Below, in pieces: positions 12,001 through 20,900 of a stretch of DNA of 64,000 nt. Origin of the DNA: Streptomyces sp. NRRL F-5135. GTDB taxonomy: Bacteria; Actinomycetota; Actinomycetes; Streptomycetales; Streptomycetaceae. Every line of letters begins with the position of its first letter. Positions within the stretch are counted from its first letter, which is position 1. The notes under the pieces are model-generated. The model had not been told where the DNA came from. It saw only the letters and a program-made list of their open reading frames with translations, and did no database searches. The stretch is from contig NZ_JOHR01000012.1 in the NCBI RefSeq assembly GCF_000719775.1, positions 1-64,000 of the forward strand, read 5' to 3'. The translations under genes and the position numbers were made by a program.

Positions 12001-14631
12001 GTGCGCCGCCGGGTGTACCGGGTCGCCGACGGGGTGTACGACGACCTGGCCGCGCACGTCGACATGGCGGTCGAGGCACTGGAGATCCTGCCGCCGCTGA
12101 ACGGACAGGTGTGGTGGGGCGGCTGGCTGCCGGGACGTCTGGACGAGTTCCCGGGGAACTCGCCGCTCCTCACCGCGGACACGCTGTACATGCCGCGGTT
12201 CCGCAGCACCACCGAGGAGTCGGCGACGGCGATCGGCTACACACGGGGCGATGCCGAGGAGATCGGCGACGCTCAGGACCGGCACCCGATGCGGGGGTTC
12301 GTGGACAACTCCACCGCCCGCGTGGTGACGCCGTTCTCGGCGTGGCTCGAAGAGGACGAGGTGCTCTACCCGCCGGGCATGGCCCTGAACGTCGTCGTCC
12401 GCGAGATCGAGACGGATCCCAATACCGGGCGGCCGTTCGCCGACTACGAGTTCCGGGAGGCGCCCGCCTACCCGCGCCCGGCCTACCACAACGCCGAGGG
12501 CGAGCCGCAGCCGCGGATCGTGGAACTCACCGACGACAACGACGACGCCAACGCCAACGCCAACGCGAACGCCAACGACGACGCGGACACGGACACGGAT
12601 CCGACACCGGCGAACGACGAGAACGCCGTCGTGGCGCCGGAGGTTCCCGCGCCCGTCGACGGCTACCGGCGCACCGGCCCGCACGCCGCCGAGCTCGACG
12701 GCACCGTCTTCGCCCTCCACGAGTCGCCGGGCGAGGGCGACCGGAGCGTCGACACCCTGCTGTTCGCCCTCCGGTACGTGGCGGCCGACGCCCTGGAGGA
12801 GGCGGGCATCGAGACCGCCGACGACTTCCGCGGCTGGCTGGACCGCTCCCTCACCGACGACGACGTGTCCGACGTGCCGGTGGAGCCGCTCGACGGGAAC
12901 CGGAACATTCCGCTGCGGCTCCTGGACAGGATCGGGGTAGGGCTCGGGACCGCCCAGCGCGCGGAGGCGATGCTTCTCGGCGACCGGTTCCCGGTCTCGC
13001 GGGTCTCCCTGAGCCCGGCCCAGCATCTCCGGGTGCTGATCGCCGACTCCTCCTACGGGGCCGAGGGCGCGGACCTGCCGATGGGACCGCTCGTGGCGGC
13101 GGTGGTCCGCGGGCTCGGCGTGACGGTGGCCGTGGCGGACCCGGACGGCGAGGTGACGTTCCACGGTGACCGCACGGAGAGCACGCCGCCCGCCCTCCTG
13201 GTCCAGGACGGGGACCGCCACCTCGCCGGACTTCCGGACGGACCGGGCGACACCACCGCCGAGAGCGAGGCACGGCTGCGCCGGGTGGCGGACGCCCTGT
13301 CCGCCGCGCCGGTGTCCGTCCTGCGTACGGCGACGGCCCGGCAGGCGCCGGAGTGGGTCCGGGCCCGCATCCGCTACATGGAGGAGGCGGTGCGCTTCGA
13401 GGAGCGGCTGGGCCGGTACCTCGGCGGTCACGAGGAGGCCAACGCCCAGCTCGGCGTGATGGTGCGCGAGCTGTGGGAGCGGGCCGTGCGGGCGGGCCGC
13501 TGGTCGGAACTGGGCTCGGACGACCGCACCGTCGACGGCGCCGTGGGCACCGACCGGGACCGGCTCCTGGCGGTGGTGGAGTCGGGCAACCTGCGGGAAC
13601 GCATGGGCATGCTGTGGATCGGCGGCCAGGCACCGGACCGGCGGGGCGGACTGATCTCCGACCTGCTCGGCAGCCCTGAACCCACGCCGGAGGTGATCAC
13701 CGCCGAGTACGTGGCGTCGAGGCCGCCGTCGCAGGAGATGACGGCCTACGAGGAGCTGAGCGGACGGCCGGACAGGACGCCCGAGGAGCAGGCGCGGATG
13801 GCCGAGGCCGAACGGACGCTGCGGACGCCGGTGCGCCCCGAGGACCTGTCGCCGCCGCTGAGCGAGGCCGAGCGGGCCCTGATGCCGGACGACGGCGTCC
13901 CGTGGATCCCGGGAACGAACCGCTTCGACATCGCCATGGACACCCGTCCGCAGTCCGAGGCCGAGCTGAACGGCGGCCTGGTCCTGGCCGGCACCTCGGG
14001 CTCGGCCCACCGGCTGATGTCGCAGGCCGCGAAGATGCGCGACGCGTGGGGCCTGGACGTCGACCTGGGCCTGGTGCGCCTCGCGCTGATGGCCGAGATG
14101 CTGCAGGCGAGGCACCACTCCCTGGACGAGATCATGCGGGGCTCCCAGATGGTCTTCGACCGGCTGAGGCAGAGCGGTGACGCGGTGCCGGCCGACCTCG
14201 ACTACGTGAACAACTGGGGCCGTTACTGGCGCATCGCCCCGCTGACCGAGGCGGAGCTGCGGGAGCACGTGGCCGTCGACGGCAAGTTCCCCGACGAGCA
14301 CGCGACGGAGACGGCGGGTCGGCCGGCCGGCGGGGAGCGGGACGACCCGGCCGACCCGGCCGATCCGGCGGCGGCCGAGTGGTCGGCGGATCACCGGGAC
14401 GTCCTGGAGGATGTCCTGGACGTGCTGACGGCCCTGGGGCCGCTGGATCCGCCGGGTCCGCCGGGCCCGCTGGATTCACCGGGCCCGGACGGTCTGCCCG
14501 GCTCGGACGACGGTGTCCTGACGGCCGACCGGCTGGAGCGCCTGGTCGACGCCTGGTTCCGTGCGCGGGGCCTGGACCCGTCCGGTTCCCTGGCCGACAA
14601 ACTCCGCCACATACTGAACGACCGTGCGTAA
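2..14631 (+). CDS. Giant multi-repeat protein (lonely-Cys type) with His/Cys and ART-like modules; 5' partial, one frameshift
   Basis: The frame is already open at the left window edge (phase 2), so the true start lies upstream. It runs in phase 2 to about base 460, then similarity continues in phase 1 (N-W-T-G-K, matching N-W-S-G at 2335 and 4835) to the TAA at 14629-14631: about 4,870 residues in view. The layout is the tail of an A-type unit, two full A units (577-2985, 3094-5330), three B units (5686-8085, 8170-10740, 10798-12480), an Asn/Asp-rich linker near 12540-12600, and a C-terminal region ending in a Pro/Gly-rich stretch. No signal peptide or membrane segment was seen. I recall that related Streptomyces giants are annotated as lonely Cys domain-containing proteins. 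The role is not known; the modules suggest a secreted effector or polyprotein. The frame change needs a 1-base loss and may be real or an assembly error. Confidence 0.8.
577..2985 (+). repeat. A-type module 1 of the giant protein (His...Cys)
   Basis: The unit begins with a Y-V-V-A-A strand followed by a segment with D-P-E-L-A-K-L-P and V-P-V-V-L-A-I-P. It continues through W-T-A-L-D-G and F-R-D-S-D to a His in A-A-H-G-E-P-G (codon 1198) and a Cys in L-E-V-C-W-S (codon 1339), 47 residues apart. A helical segment follows (P-L-D-H-E-L-D-Q-L, then G-G-R-Y-E-R-V-L-K-G-I-G-A-L-E), then N-W-S-G and a beta-rich tail. The order His then Cys, each after a hydrophobic strand, is that of clan CD (caspase/CHAT-like) peptidases. 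This is a fold inference only; activity is not shown. Confidence 0.65.
3094..5330 (+). repeat. A-type module 2 of the giant protein (His...Cys)
   Basis: This is a second copy of the A unit with the same landmarks: H-D-P-E-L-A-K-L-P, V-P-V-V-L-A-I-P-Y-A-G, the His in Y-A-H-G-T-P-G (codon 3691) and the Cys in L-E-A-C-F-G (codon 3832), again 47 residues apart. Bases 4198-4265 are identical to 1699-1766 and 4063-4103 are identical to 1564-1604, while flanking parts have diverged. Confidence 0.65.
5686..8085 (+). repeat. B-type module 1: ART-like core plus His...Cys segment
   Basis: The unit starts with W-A-V-P-S-W-R-P-A-G and a helical region containing S-L-H-E-I-L-R-A-S-H. It then has H-I-D-M-A-I-E-A-L-E, V-W-W-G, F-F-R-S-T-A and E-A-L-Y-P-P-G. 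The last four landmarks follow the order Arg-loop, S-T-S strand and E-containing strand of R-S-E ADP-ribosyltransferases, but the Arg position is Trp. A second segment carries a His in A-S-H-G-G (codon 7717) and a Cys in V-L-A-C-G-P (codon 7846), 43 residues apart. The ART-like part is probably a pseudoenzyme; this is inference. Confidence 0.6.
8170..10740 (+). repeat. B-type module 2: ART-like core plus His...Cys segment
   Basis: Same layout as the first B unit: W-A-V-S-S-W-R-P-A-G, S-L-H-E-I-L-R-A-S-H, H-I-D-M-A-I-E-A-L-E, A-W-W-G-E-R-G, F-F-R-S-T-S-L and G-E-A-L-Y-P-P-G. It also has a His in T-S-H-G-R-E (codon 10315) and a Cys in V-L-A-C-D-T (codon 10447), 44 residues apart. An acidic Ser/Asp-rich linker (about 9950-10030) lies between the ART-like and His/Cys parts. 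Confidence 0.6.
10798..12480 (+). repeat. B-type module 3: ART-like core only
   Basis: This unit has W-S-V-P-G-W-R-V-A-G, S-L-H-E-V-L-R-V-S-H, H-V-D-M-A-V-E-A-L-E, V-W-W-G-G, F-R-S-T-T-E and E-V-L-Y-P-P-G. The Arg position is again Trp. The His/Cys segment of the first two B units is missing; instead an Asn/Asp-rich linker leads to a different C-terminal region (from about 12650) of unknown fold. Confidence 0.55.
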
Positions 14632-14649
14632 CATCCCAGCGAGGAGCTC

Positions 14650-15327
14650 ATGAACGACAACACCGCCGCCGGGGCGCCCACCGCCGGGGCCGGGGCCGCC
14701 GACGACACCGCGCCGCCGGTTCCCGACGACATCAAGGAAGCCGCCCGGCTCGCTCCCGACCACTGGCTGGGTATGGTCGACCCCGCGTGGTCGGGGGAGG
14801 GCGAACCGCCCGACTGGGCGGTGGTGGGCCAGTGGAGGTCCGGTCTGGACGGCGACATCGAGGAGTGGCGCCCCAACGAGGAGTACCGCCCCTCGCCCCA
14901 GGCGCTCGGCTGGTCCTCGCCGACCGATCCGGTGGACGAGGCGGTCCAGCTCGCCGCCACCGGTTACGGCCCGGGTGACGCGGTGCCGCGGACGCTGGCC
15001 ATGGCGGAGGTCGCCGTCCTGCTCGGCCCCGGCGGCGTCCCGTTGTCGGCCACGTCGCCCGACGGGGCCTGGGTGGTGCCCGTCTTCACGTCCCCCACGT
15101 ACCTGCACGCGGCCGGGCGCTTCGGCTACGAACTGATGCCGGTTCCCGACGTGGTGGACCGGATACCGGCGGGCCATGTGCTCTACCTCAACCCCTCCGG
15201 ACCGGTCGGCATGACCGTGGAGACCGACGCCCTGCGCCGGGCGGTCGAAGCGGCGGCCCAGGAAGCCGCGGAGACGCCGGACGGGGAGGAGACCGAAAGC
15301 CGGTCGGCCCCCGGCCTCGGCGACTGA
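14650..15327 (+). CDS. T7SS-associated-type small protein, paralogue 1
   Basis: 225 residues, ATG start with GAGGAG just upstream, 18 bases after the giant gene stop, so probably co-transcribed with it. A short Ala/Gly-rich N-terminus is followed by a conserved domain with D-H-W-L-G-M-V-D-P-A-W, P-P-D-W-A-V-V-G-Q-W-R-S, Y-R-P-S-P, D-P-V-D-E-A-V-Q and a C-terminal strand L-Y-L-N-P-S-G-P. The two-part pattern (structured N-terminal half, then V-P-V-F-T-S and a P-V-G strand) recalls SseB-like folds. From memory, similar Streptomyces proteins are named type VII secretion system-associated protein. No signal peptide. It may be a chaperone, adaptor or immunity-like partner of the giant protein; that is inference from position. 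Confidence 0.7.
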   Translation: MNDNTAAGAPTAGAGAADDTAPPVPDDIKEAARLAPDHWLGMVDPAWSGEGEPPDWAVVGQWRSGLDGDIEEWRPNEEYRPSPQALGWSSPTDPVDEAVQLAATGYGPGDAVPRTLAMAEVAVLLGPGGVPLSATSPDGAWVVPVFTSPTYLHAAGRFGYELMPVPDVVDRIPAGHVLYLNPSGPVGMTVETDALRRAVEAAAQEAAETPDGEETESRSAPGLGD

Positions 15328-15347
15328 CCGCGACGTACCGCACACTG

Positions 15348-15382
<35 letters not shown>

Positions 15383-15411
15383 CACATCGCACACCGATGG
15401 AGTTGCCTCCC

Positions 15412-16383
15412 ATGACGAGCCCTTCCGGTACTCCGGACCACGAGCCTGAGAACACCGCCGAGGAGGACACCGCGGACGGGCCCGTCGGCGCGGGCCCGGG
15501 CGGCCCGCCCCCGGCCGTCCCGGGCGGCCCCGTCCAGGGCGGTCCGTCCGCCGTGCTGAAGGGCCAACCGGGGTTCCGGGAGCCGCCCGAGGACTACATC
15601 AAGGCCGCCAAGGCGGCCCCCAATCACTGGCTGTCCGTGATCGACCGGCACTGGAACGGTGACGAGGGCGAGCCCACTCCCTCCTGGGCGAGCCTCGGGC
15701 GCTGGCGCAGCGACGAGAACGGGGAGATCGTCGAGTGGGAGGTGAACACCGACTACCGTCCCTCACCCGACGCGCACGGCTGGGCCCCGCCGGTCAGCCC
15801 CGTGGACGCCGCCGTGCAGCTGGTCGCCACCGGATACGCCTCTGAGGATCTGTTCGCCCTGATGCTCGCCGACGCCGAGGTGGCCGTGTGTCTCGACGAG
15901 AACGGCGGCCTGGCGGTGACGGACGCGGAGGACGGTACCGAGGCCGTGCCCGTCTTCTCGCCGTCACCGGAGCTGGAGGACGACAAACTGCCTCCGCACG
16001 AGGTGATGTTCGTACCCGATCTCCTGGACCGGTTGCCGGAAGGGAAGGAGGTGCTGTTCCTCAGCTCCTCCGCCCCGGTGGGACAGCTCGTCACGGCGAG
16101 TTCGCTGCGGGAGGCCAAGTCCGACCTTGAGCGGTACGAGGCGGAGGAGGCCGCCGACGTGTGGTCGACCCCTCCCGCGCCGGCCGGCGGCTCGCCCGAG
16201 GGCATCGCGGACCTGCCGGACCTCGGGTCGGTCGAGGGATGGCCCGACTTCCCCACGGACGCGCAGTGGCCGACGGACGAGAACGCGGAGGACGGGCCGG
16301 GCAGCGGCGACGGGCCGGGCAGCGGCGACGGGCCGGCCGGGAAGCCGGAGCGGCCCGGGCCCGGAGCGGCGGACGAGAACTGA
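15412..16383 (+). CDS. T7SS-associated-type small protein, paralogue 2
   Basis: 323 residues from the ATG at 15412, preferred over the ATG at 15397 because GGAG at 15399 is well spaced for it. A Pro/Gly-rich N-terminus of about 55 residues precedes the same core as the neighbour: N-H-W-L-S-V-I-D, P-S-W-A-S-L-G-R-W-R-S, Y-R-P-S-P, S-P-V-D-A-A-V-Q, then V-P-V-F and F-L-S-S-S-A-P-V-G. The C-terminus is an acidic, disordered extension with short G-S-G-D-G-P repeats. It ends at a strong hairpin terminator, so it may close the first transcription unit. Function unknown; see paralogue 1. Confidence 0.7.
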   Translation: MTSPSGTPDHEPENTAEEDTADGPVGAGPGGPPPAVPGGPVQGGPSAVLKGQPGFREPPEDYIKAAKAAPNHWLSVIDRHWNGDEGEPTPSWASLGRWRSDENGEIVEWEVNTDYRPSPDAHGWAPPVSPVDAAVQLVATGYASEDLFALMLADAEVAVCLDENGGLAVTDAEDGTEAVPVFSPSPELEDDKLPPHEVMFVPDLLDRLPEGKEVLFLSSSAPVGQLVTASSLREAKSDLERYEAEEAADVWSTPPAPAGGSPEGIADLPDLGSVEGWPDFPTDAQWPTDENAEDGPGSGDGPGSGDGPAGKPERPGPGAADEN

Positions 16384-16385
16384 TA

Positions 16386-16425
16386 CGCGGGGTGGCCCCG
16401 GCGGAGACCGCCGGGGCCACCCGCG
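16386..16425 (+). terminator. Strong hairpin terminator
   Basis: An 18-bp GC stem with a 3-base loop and one bulged G lies 3 bases after the stop of the second paralogue (arms 16386-16404 and 16408-16425). There is no T tract, as is common in Streptomyces. Confidence 0.8.
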
Positions 16426-16843
16426 CACAGGGACAGGGACGGGGACGGCGGGCCGGCGCGGCCGGCGAACTCGAAACTGTGATCCTACGGTTGCCCTTTG
16501 AACGGTATCCTCGGGCGGTACTCCAAGGTGGTCTCCAGCCCGTAACCGACGGCGGTCTCACGCGCGGTCGGCGATTCCGCTTTCTGCCCGCGCGGTGGAA
16601 CGCGGAGGCGACGGGCGGCGTCTTCCTCGAAGCACGGCACCTCTCGTGGCGTACGAACGGGGCGTCAGGAGCACGCCGCTGGACGCGGCCGGGAACAGAG
16701 TCGTCCTCGGACCGGACCTCGATCCTGCCGTGTCAGACGACGTTCACGTTCCACACCCCGGCACGTCATGGAAGGGAACCCCGACTTAGAGGTCTGCACC
16801 ACCAGACTGTTAACTGATGAGGGTGAGTTCGAAAGGATGGACC
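16426..16843 (+). other. Gene-poor gap, possible degenerate coding remnant
   Basis: About 420 bases without a convincing gene. A short open frame (16595-16789) encodes a protein-like tail containing L-D-A-A-G-N-R-V-V-L-G-P-D-L-D and ends at a TAG. It lacks a ribosome binding site and an intact N-terminus and could be the remnant of a C-terminus. The promoter of the downstream genes must lie in this gap, but I could not assign -10/-35 elements. Confidence 0.35.
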
Positions 16844-16879
16844 GTGTCTTCTGTTTCTGGAGTGCCCGCCGGTGAGTGA
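16844..16879 (+). CDS. Possible 11-codon leader ORF overlapping the next start
   Basis: A GTG preceded by GAAAGG with 7-base spacing opens an 11-codon frame rich in Ser/Val/Gly. Its TGA at 16877-16879 lies just past the GTG start of the next gene (16872). It could couple or tune translation of the downstream gene, or be the original start region now out of frame by one indel. Speculative. Confidence 0.25.
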   Translation: MSSVSGVPAGE

Positions 16880-17978
16880 GTACGACGACAGGGCCGTCCT
16901 GGAGATACCTGTTCTGCCCGAACCCGAACCCGAGCCCGAACCAGAGCCCTTCCCCGCCGACGAAGACGCCGGGGCGATACCGGTGCACGGGCAGATCGCC
17001 ACCGAGTCCGCCGCCGTCGAGTCCGCCGCCACCGTCGGGCCGGCGGCCGTGGCCGACGGTGACCAGGCCGACGAGGACCAGGCCGACGGAGCGGACGGCC
17101 CGGCCGAGTCCCTGCCCGAACCGCCCCCGGAAGTGGTCGAGGCCGCCCGGGGCCTGCCCGACCGGTGGCTGAGCGTTCCCGATCCCGCGTGGTCGGGCGA
17201 GGGCGCGCCGCCCGACTGGGCGATCCCCGGCCGGTGGCGTACGGACTCCACCGGCACGGTCGTGGCGTGGGAGGACAACGAGGAGTACCGCCCCTCCCCG
17301 GACGCGCTCGGCTGGCCCCGGGCCACCGACCCGGTCGAGTCCGCCATCCAGCGCGCCGTGACCGGCTACGGACCCGCCGGGGAGGTCCTCCGTACGCTGG
17401 CCGCCGCGAAGGTCGCGGTGCTCGTCGGCCCCGACGGCGAGCCGGTGGCCGTGCGGTCGGCGCAGGGCGAGCCGGTGATCCCCGTCTTCACCAGCCCCGC
17501 GTATTACCGCGTCGTCGGGACGTTCGCCGCCCGGCTGGTGCCGGTGCCCGACGTGGTCGAGGGGCTGCCCGAGGGGCACTCCCTCTACGTCAACCCGACC
17601 GGACCGGCGGGGATGATCATGGAGACCGAGGCGCTGGCCGAGGAGATCGCGGCCCAGGAGCGCGGCGAGGCCCGCCCGGTGAGCGTGGACGGGACGGGGG
17701 AGCCGAGGACTCCGCGCATCCACGCGGTACGGGTGGCGGATCCGGCGGTCCGGGCGACGGACGACAAGCCGCACGACAAGGCGGCCGACAGGGCGGCCGA
17801 CAGGGCGGACGACAAGGCGGCCGCGGGCGCGGCGGCTTCCGCCGGCCCGACGACGGCCGCGGGCGCGGACATCGCCACGGCTGACGCGGAAGACGGTGCG
17901 GGCCGGGCCGGCGTGCCCGACGCACCCGCCGCCACCGAGGCGGGCGCGGCTCCGGTCGGCAGGAGGCCGGAGGAGTGA
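16872..17978 (+). CDS. T7SS-associated-type small protein, paralogue 3
   Basis: 368 residues, GTG start with TGGAG 10 bases upstream. A disordered N-terminus (P-E-P-E repeats, then Ala/Val/Asp-rich, about 80 residues) precedes the shared core: [48 protein letters not shown] and L-Y-V-N-P-T-G-P. The core is closer to paralogue 1 than to 2. The C-terminal 100 residues are Ala/Asp/Lys-rich with [12 protein letters not shown] repeats. Its TGA overlaps the GTG of the ART-like gene (GTGA), so the two are translationally coupled, which ties this family to the ART protein. Confidence 0.7.
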   Translation: MSEYDDRAVLEIPVLPEPEPEPEPEPFPADEDAGAIPVHGQIATESAAVESAATVGPAAVADGDQADEDQADGADGPAESLPEPPPEVVEAARGLPDRWLSVPDPAWSGEGAPPDWAIPGRWRTDSTGTVVAWEDNEEYRPSPDALGWPRATDPVESAIQRAVTGYGPAGEVLRTLAAAKVAVLVGPDGEPVAVRSAQGEPVIPVFTSPAYYRVVGTFAARLVPVPDVVEGLPEGHSLYVNPTGPAGMIMETEALAEEIAAQERGEARPVSVDGTGEPRTPRIHAVRVADPAVRATDDKPHDKAADRAADRADDKAAAGAAASAGPTTAAGADIATADAEDGAGRAGVPDAPAATEAGAAPVGRRPEE

Positions 17979-20900
17979 CACCCTGGGGTGGTCCCTTCGC
18001 GCGGCGCCGCGGCGACCGTTCCGCGGCTGTCGCGAAGCGCCTGCGGGACGACGGTGTGCCCTCGGCCGGTGAGGTACCGGCCGAGGAGGAGATGCCGGAC
18101 GCGCCGGAAGGGCTCCTGGTCGAGGACCACGACGGCCTGCTGTTGCTCCGGACCCCCTCGGACGACACGCTCACCCCCGCCGACGTCGCCGATCTGGCGC
18201 GCAGCATGCGTAACGACGACGGGACCGTGACCGTCATCGCGGGCGCCGAGGGGATGGAGGCCGCCGCCTTCTGGCCGAGGCTGAGCGAACTGCTGGACTC
18301 CCTGAGCGAGTCGGGCACCGAGACCGTACGGCTGGTCATGGCCGGTGCCGGGCACGACATCAAGGACCGGCCCGCCACGGCGCGCCGGATAGCCGACGCC
18401 TGGGGATTCGAGGTGAAGGCCCCGGACGGGCCGCCCCTCGTCGTACCGGGCGGCTCGCTCTTCGTCCCGCCCGCACCGGAGGCCGGCGGGAAGCCGTCGG
18501 CGGGCGGCTGGTGGCGGTTCGCCCCGGGCGCGAACCCGGAACCCCTGGGCCCGCGCAGCCCGGAGCCGTCCTGGCAGCCCGCGCTGCGCGGCGTGCCGTC
18601 GGGTACGGCCGGCGGGAGCGTGGTGGAACAGATCCCGGCCGGGCTGCTGATACGCCCCGCCGAGGCCACTCCGGCCCAGCCCGGCGACCTCTACCACGCC
18701 GTGCCGGTCGACCCCCGGCGCCCGGCCGTGGTCGTTGGCGTGCCCTACGGCGAGGACGTGTCGGCCGAGGAGGTCGCCGAGGTGCTCGAGGCCCTGCCGG
18801 AGGAGGTCAGGTCCGGCGTACGGCTCGCGCCCGGCGGGCGGCGTGACGTGCTGCCGCTGGCGCAGTCGGTGTCCGACCGGCTGGCCGCCGACGTGGAGGT
18901 GATGACCGGTCTGCCGCTCGTCGCCGCGGGCGGTCCGCTGGGGGCGTACACCGTACGGTCGGTGCTGGCCGCACCGGACGGCACGCCGAAGTGGATGCCG
19001 TTCGTGGACGCCGTCGTGTGCCGGCCGCCGGACGGGGAAGGCCGTGCCCGGCCGCCCCGGCTGCTGCGCTGGACCCCGCCGCTGCCGGGCCCCGCGCGCC
19101 CGGAGGAGGGCGTGGTCGGCCTGACCGACCGCTGGCAGGTCACGGTCACCAGGGCGGGCCTGTGGCTCGGTCCTCGGAACGGCCCGAGGCTGTCCCCCAC
19201 GGCACGTCAGGTGGACGCGGCCGGCCCGGTGATCGAGCTGGGCATGCCGGGCGAACTCATGGACGCGTCGCTGTGGCCGGTCCTGTCGAACCTGCTGGGA
19301 GCCCTGACACCGGCCCTGCGCGAGCGCGCGACGCTGCATGTGCACGGCGTGTCCCAGGACGGCGGGCGCGAACTGCGCCGACTGGCCGCCCAGTACCGCC
19401 TGCGCACCCTCCGCTACGCCGCCCCCGCCCCGGCACCGGCCCGCCCGAGGCCGACGGCTCAGACCCTGGCCCCGGCCCAGCCCCAGGTCCAGGTTCGGCC
19501 CGGCCAGGCCGCGACGGCCGCCACGGCCGGGGCGCCGCCCGCGCCCGCACCCGGGCCTGCGCAGGCACCGGTGTCCACCCCGGTGTCGCCGTCGCCGTCG
19601 GCGGTGCCGGTGCCGACCGGGGGAACCCGGCCGGCGACGGCGCCCGTACGGGGGACCGGACGGCCGGAGCGGGCCGCCGCGGCGGAGGCCGGTTCGGCCG
19701 GGGCCGTGGCACCGGCGGGGCGCCCGGGGGCGGTTACGGGCCCCGGACCAGGTCAGGGACCACAGACGGAGTCGGCGCGGCCGGGGGCGTTGCGGCCGGG
19801 ACAGCCGGGACAGTCGAGTTTGCCGATGCGACCGGGACAGTCGGGGCAGCAAGGTCAGGCAGGTCAGCCAGGTCAGGCAGGTCAGCCAGGTCAGGCAGGT
19901 CAGCCAGGTCAGGCAGGCCGGCCGGGTCCGTCGGGGAAGCCGGACCTGCCGTTGCGGCCGCTGCAGCCGGGTCGGGCCGCCGGATCCGGGCCCGCCCGCC
20001 TGGCGGAAGGCGCCGGCCGGGCCGCACGGGCCGAACGCGCCCGGCAGCTCAGGGAGGCCATGGCCGCGGCGGCGAGCGCGAACAGAACGACAGATGGACG
20101 CGCCGAACGTGCCCGGCAGTTGAGGGAGGCCATGGCCGCGGGCACGGCGGCGGGGACGGACGCGAGTGCGTCGGCGAGCACCGGGGCGCCCGGACGGACC
20201 CCCGGCGCGGGCGCGGGCACGGCCGGAGTCCCCGGAGGCGCTGGGGCACTTGGGGCGCCCGGAACGCCAAGTACACCCGAAAAGCCCGGGACGCCCCCGG
20301 ACCTCGGCGGACAGCCCGAGTTGGACGACTGGTCCGACGACCCCGTACCGATCGGGTCGCTGGGACGCCCCAGGAGGCCGGGCGCGGCCGGGGAACCGGC
20401 GCCCGGCACCGCGGCCGGCCCCACCGTCCCGGCACCGGCGGAACAGCGGGAACCCGCCGAGCGCCACGGGGCGCCGGAGCCTGCCGAGGAGAAGGACGCC
20501 CGGACGCCGACTCCCGACGCCGACCGGAGCGCGGCCCCCATGCGGGCGGCGCGGCCGGGTGCGGGCGACGACACCGGGTCCGAGCCCGGGGCCGGCACCG
20601 AGCCGGACCCTGCCGGGCCCGATGCCCCGGCGGGGACCGCCGACCCCCGCCGAGCGGACGGCCCGCAGCGGCCGGACGAACCGAGCCGGCCTGGGGCGAG
20701 GTCCGGCCATGCCGGGGATTCCGAGCGGGACAGTGGTCCTGGTGCGGTCGGCGGTGCTGTGGCGGCGGATGGTCCCGTGCGGGCCGGCGGTCCGGAGCGC
20801 GTTGACGGTCCTGCCCGGGCCGACGCCCCCACGAGGGACGACGGCTCCGATGCGGCCGGTGGTCGCACGCCGGCCGACGAGCCGGGGCCGAGCGGAGGGC

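Noticed and set aside
12650..13250. OTU-like cysteine protease in the C-terminal part of the giant protein
   Set aside because: A late L-V-Q-D-G-D-R-H pattern loosely recalls the end of OTU domains, but the N-terminal D-G-N-C motif is absent, so the assignment is too weak.
913..14394. Very long open frames on the minus strand opposite the giant gene
   Set aside because: Their translations are Arg/Gly/Val/His-rich and mirror the codon bias of the plus-strand repeats, as expected for antisense frames in high-GC DNA. No domain pattern or ribosome sites.
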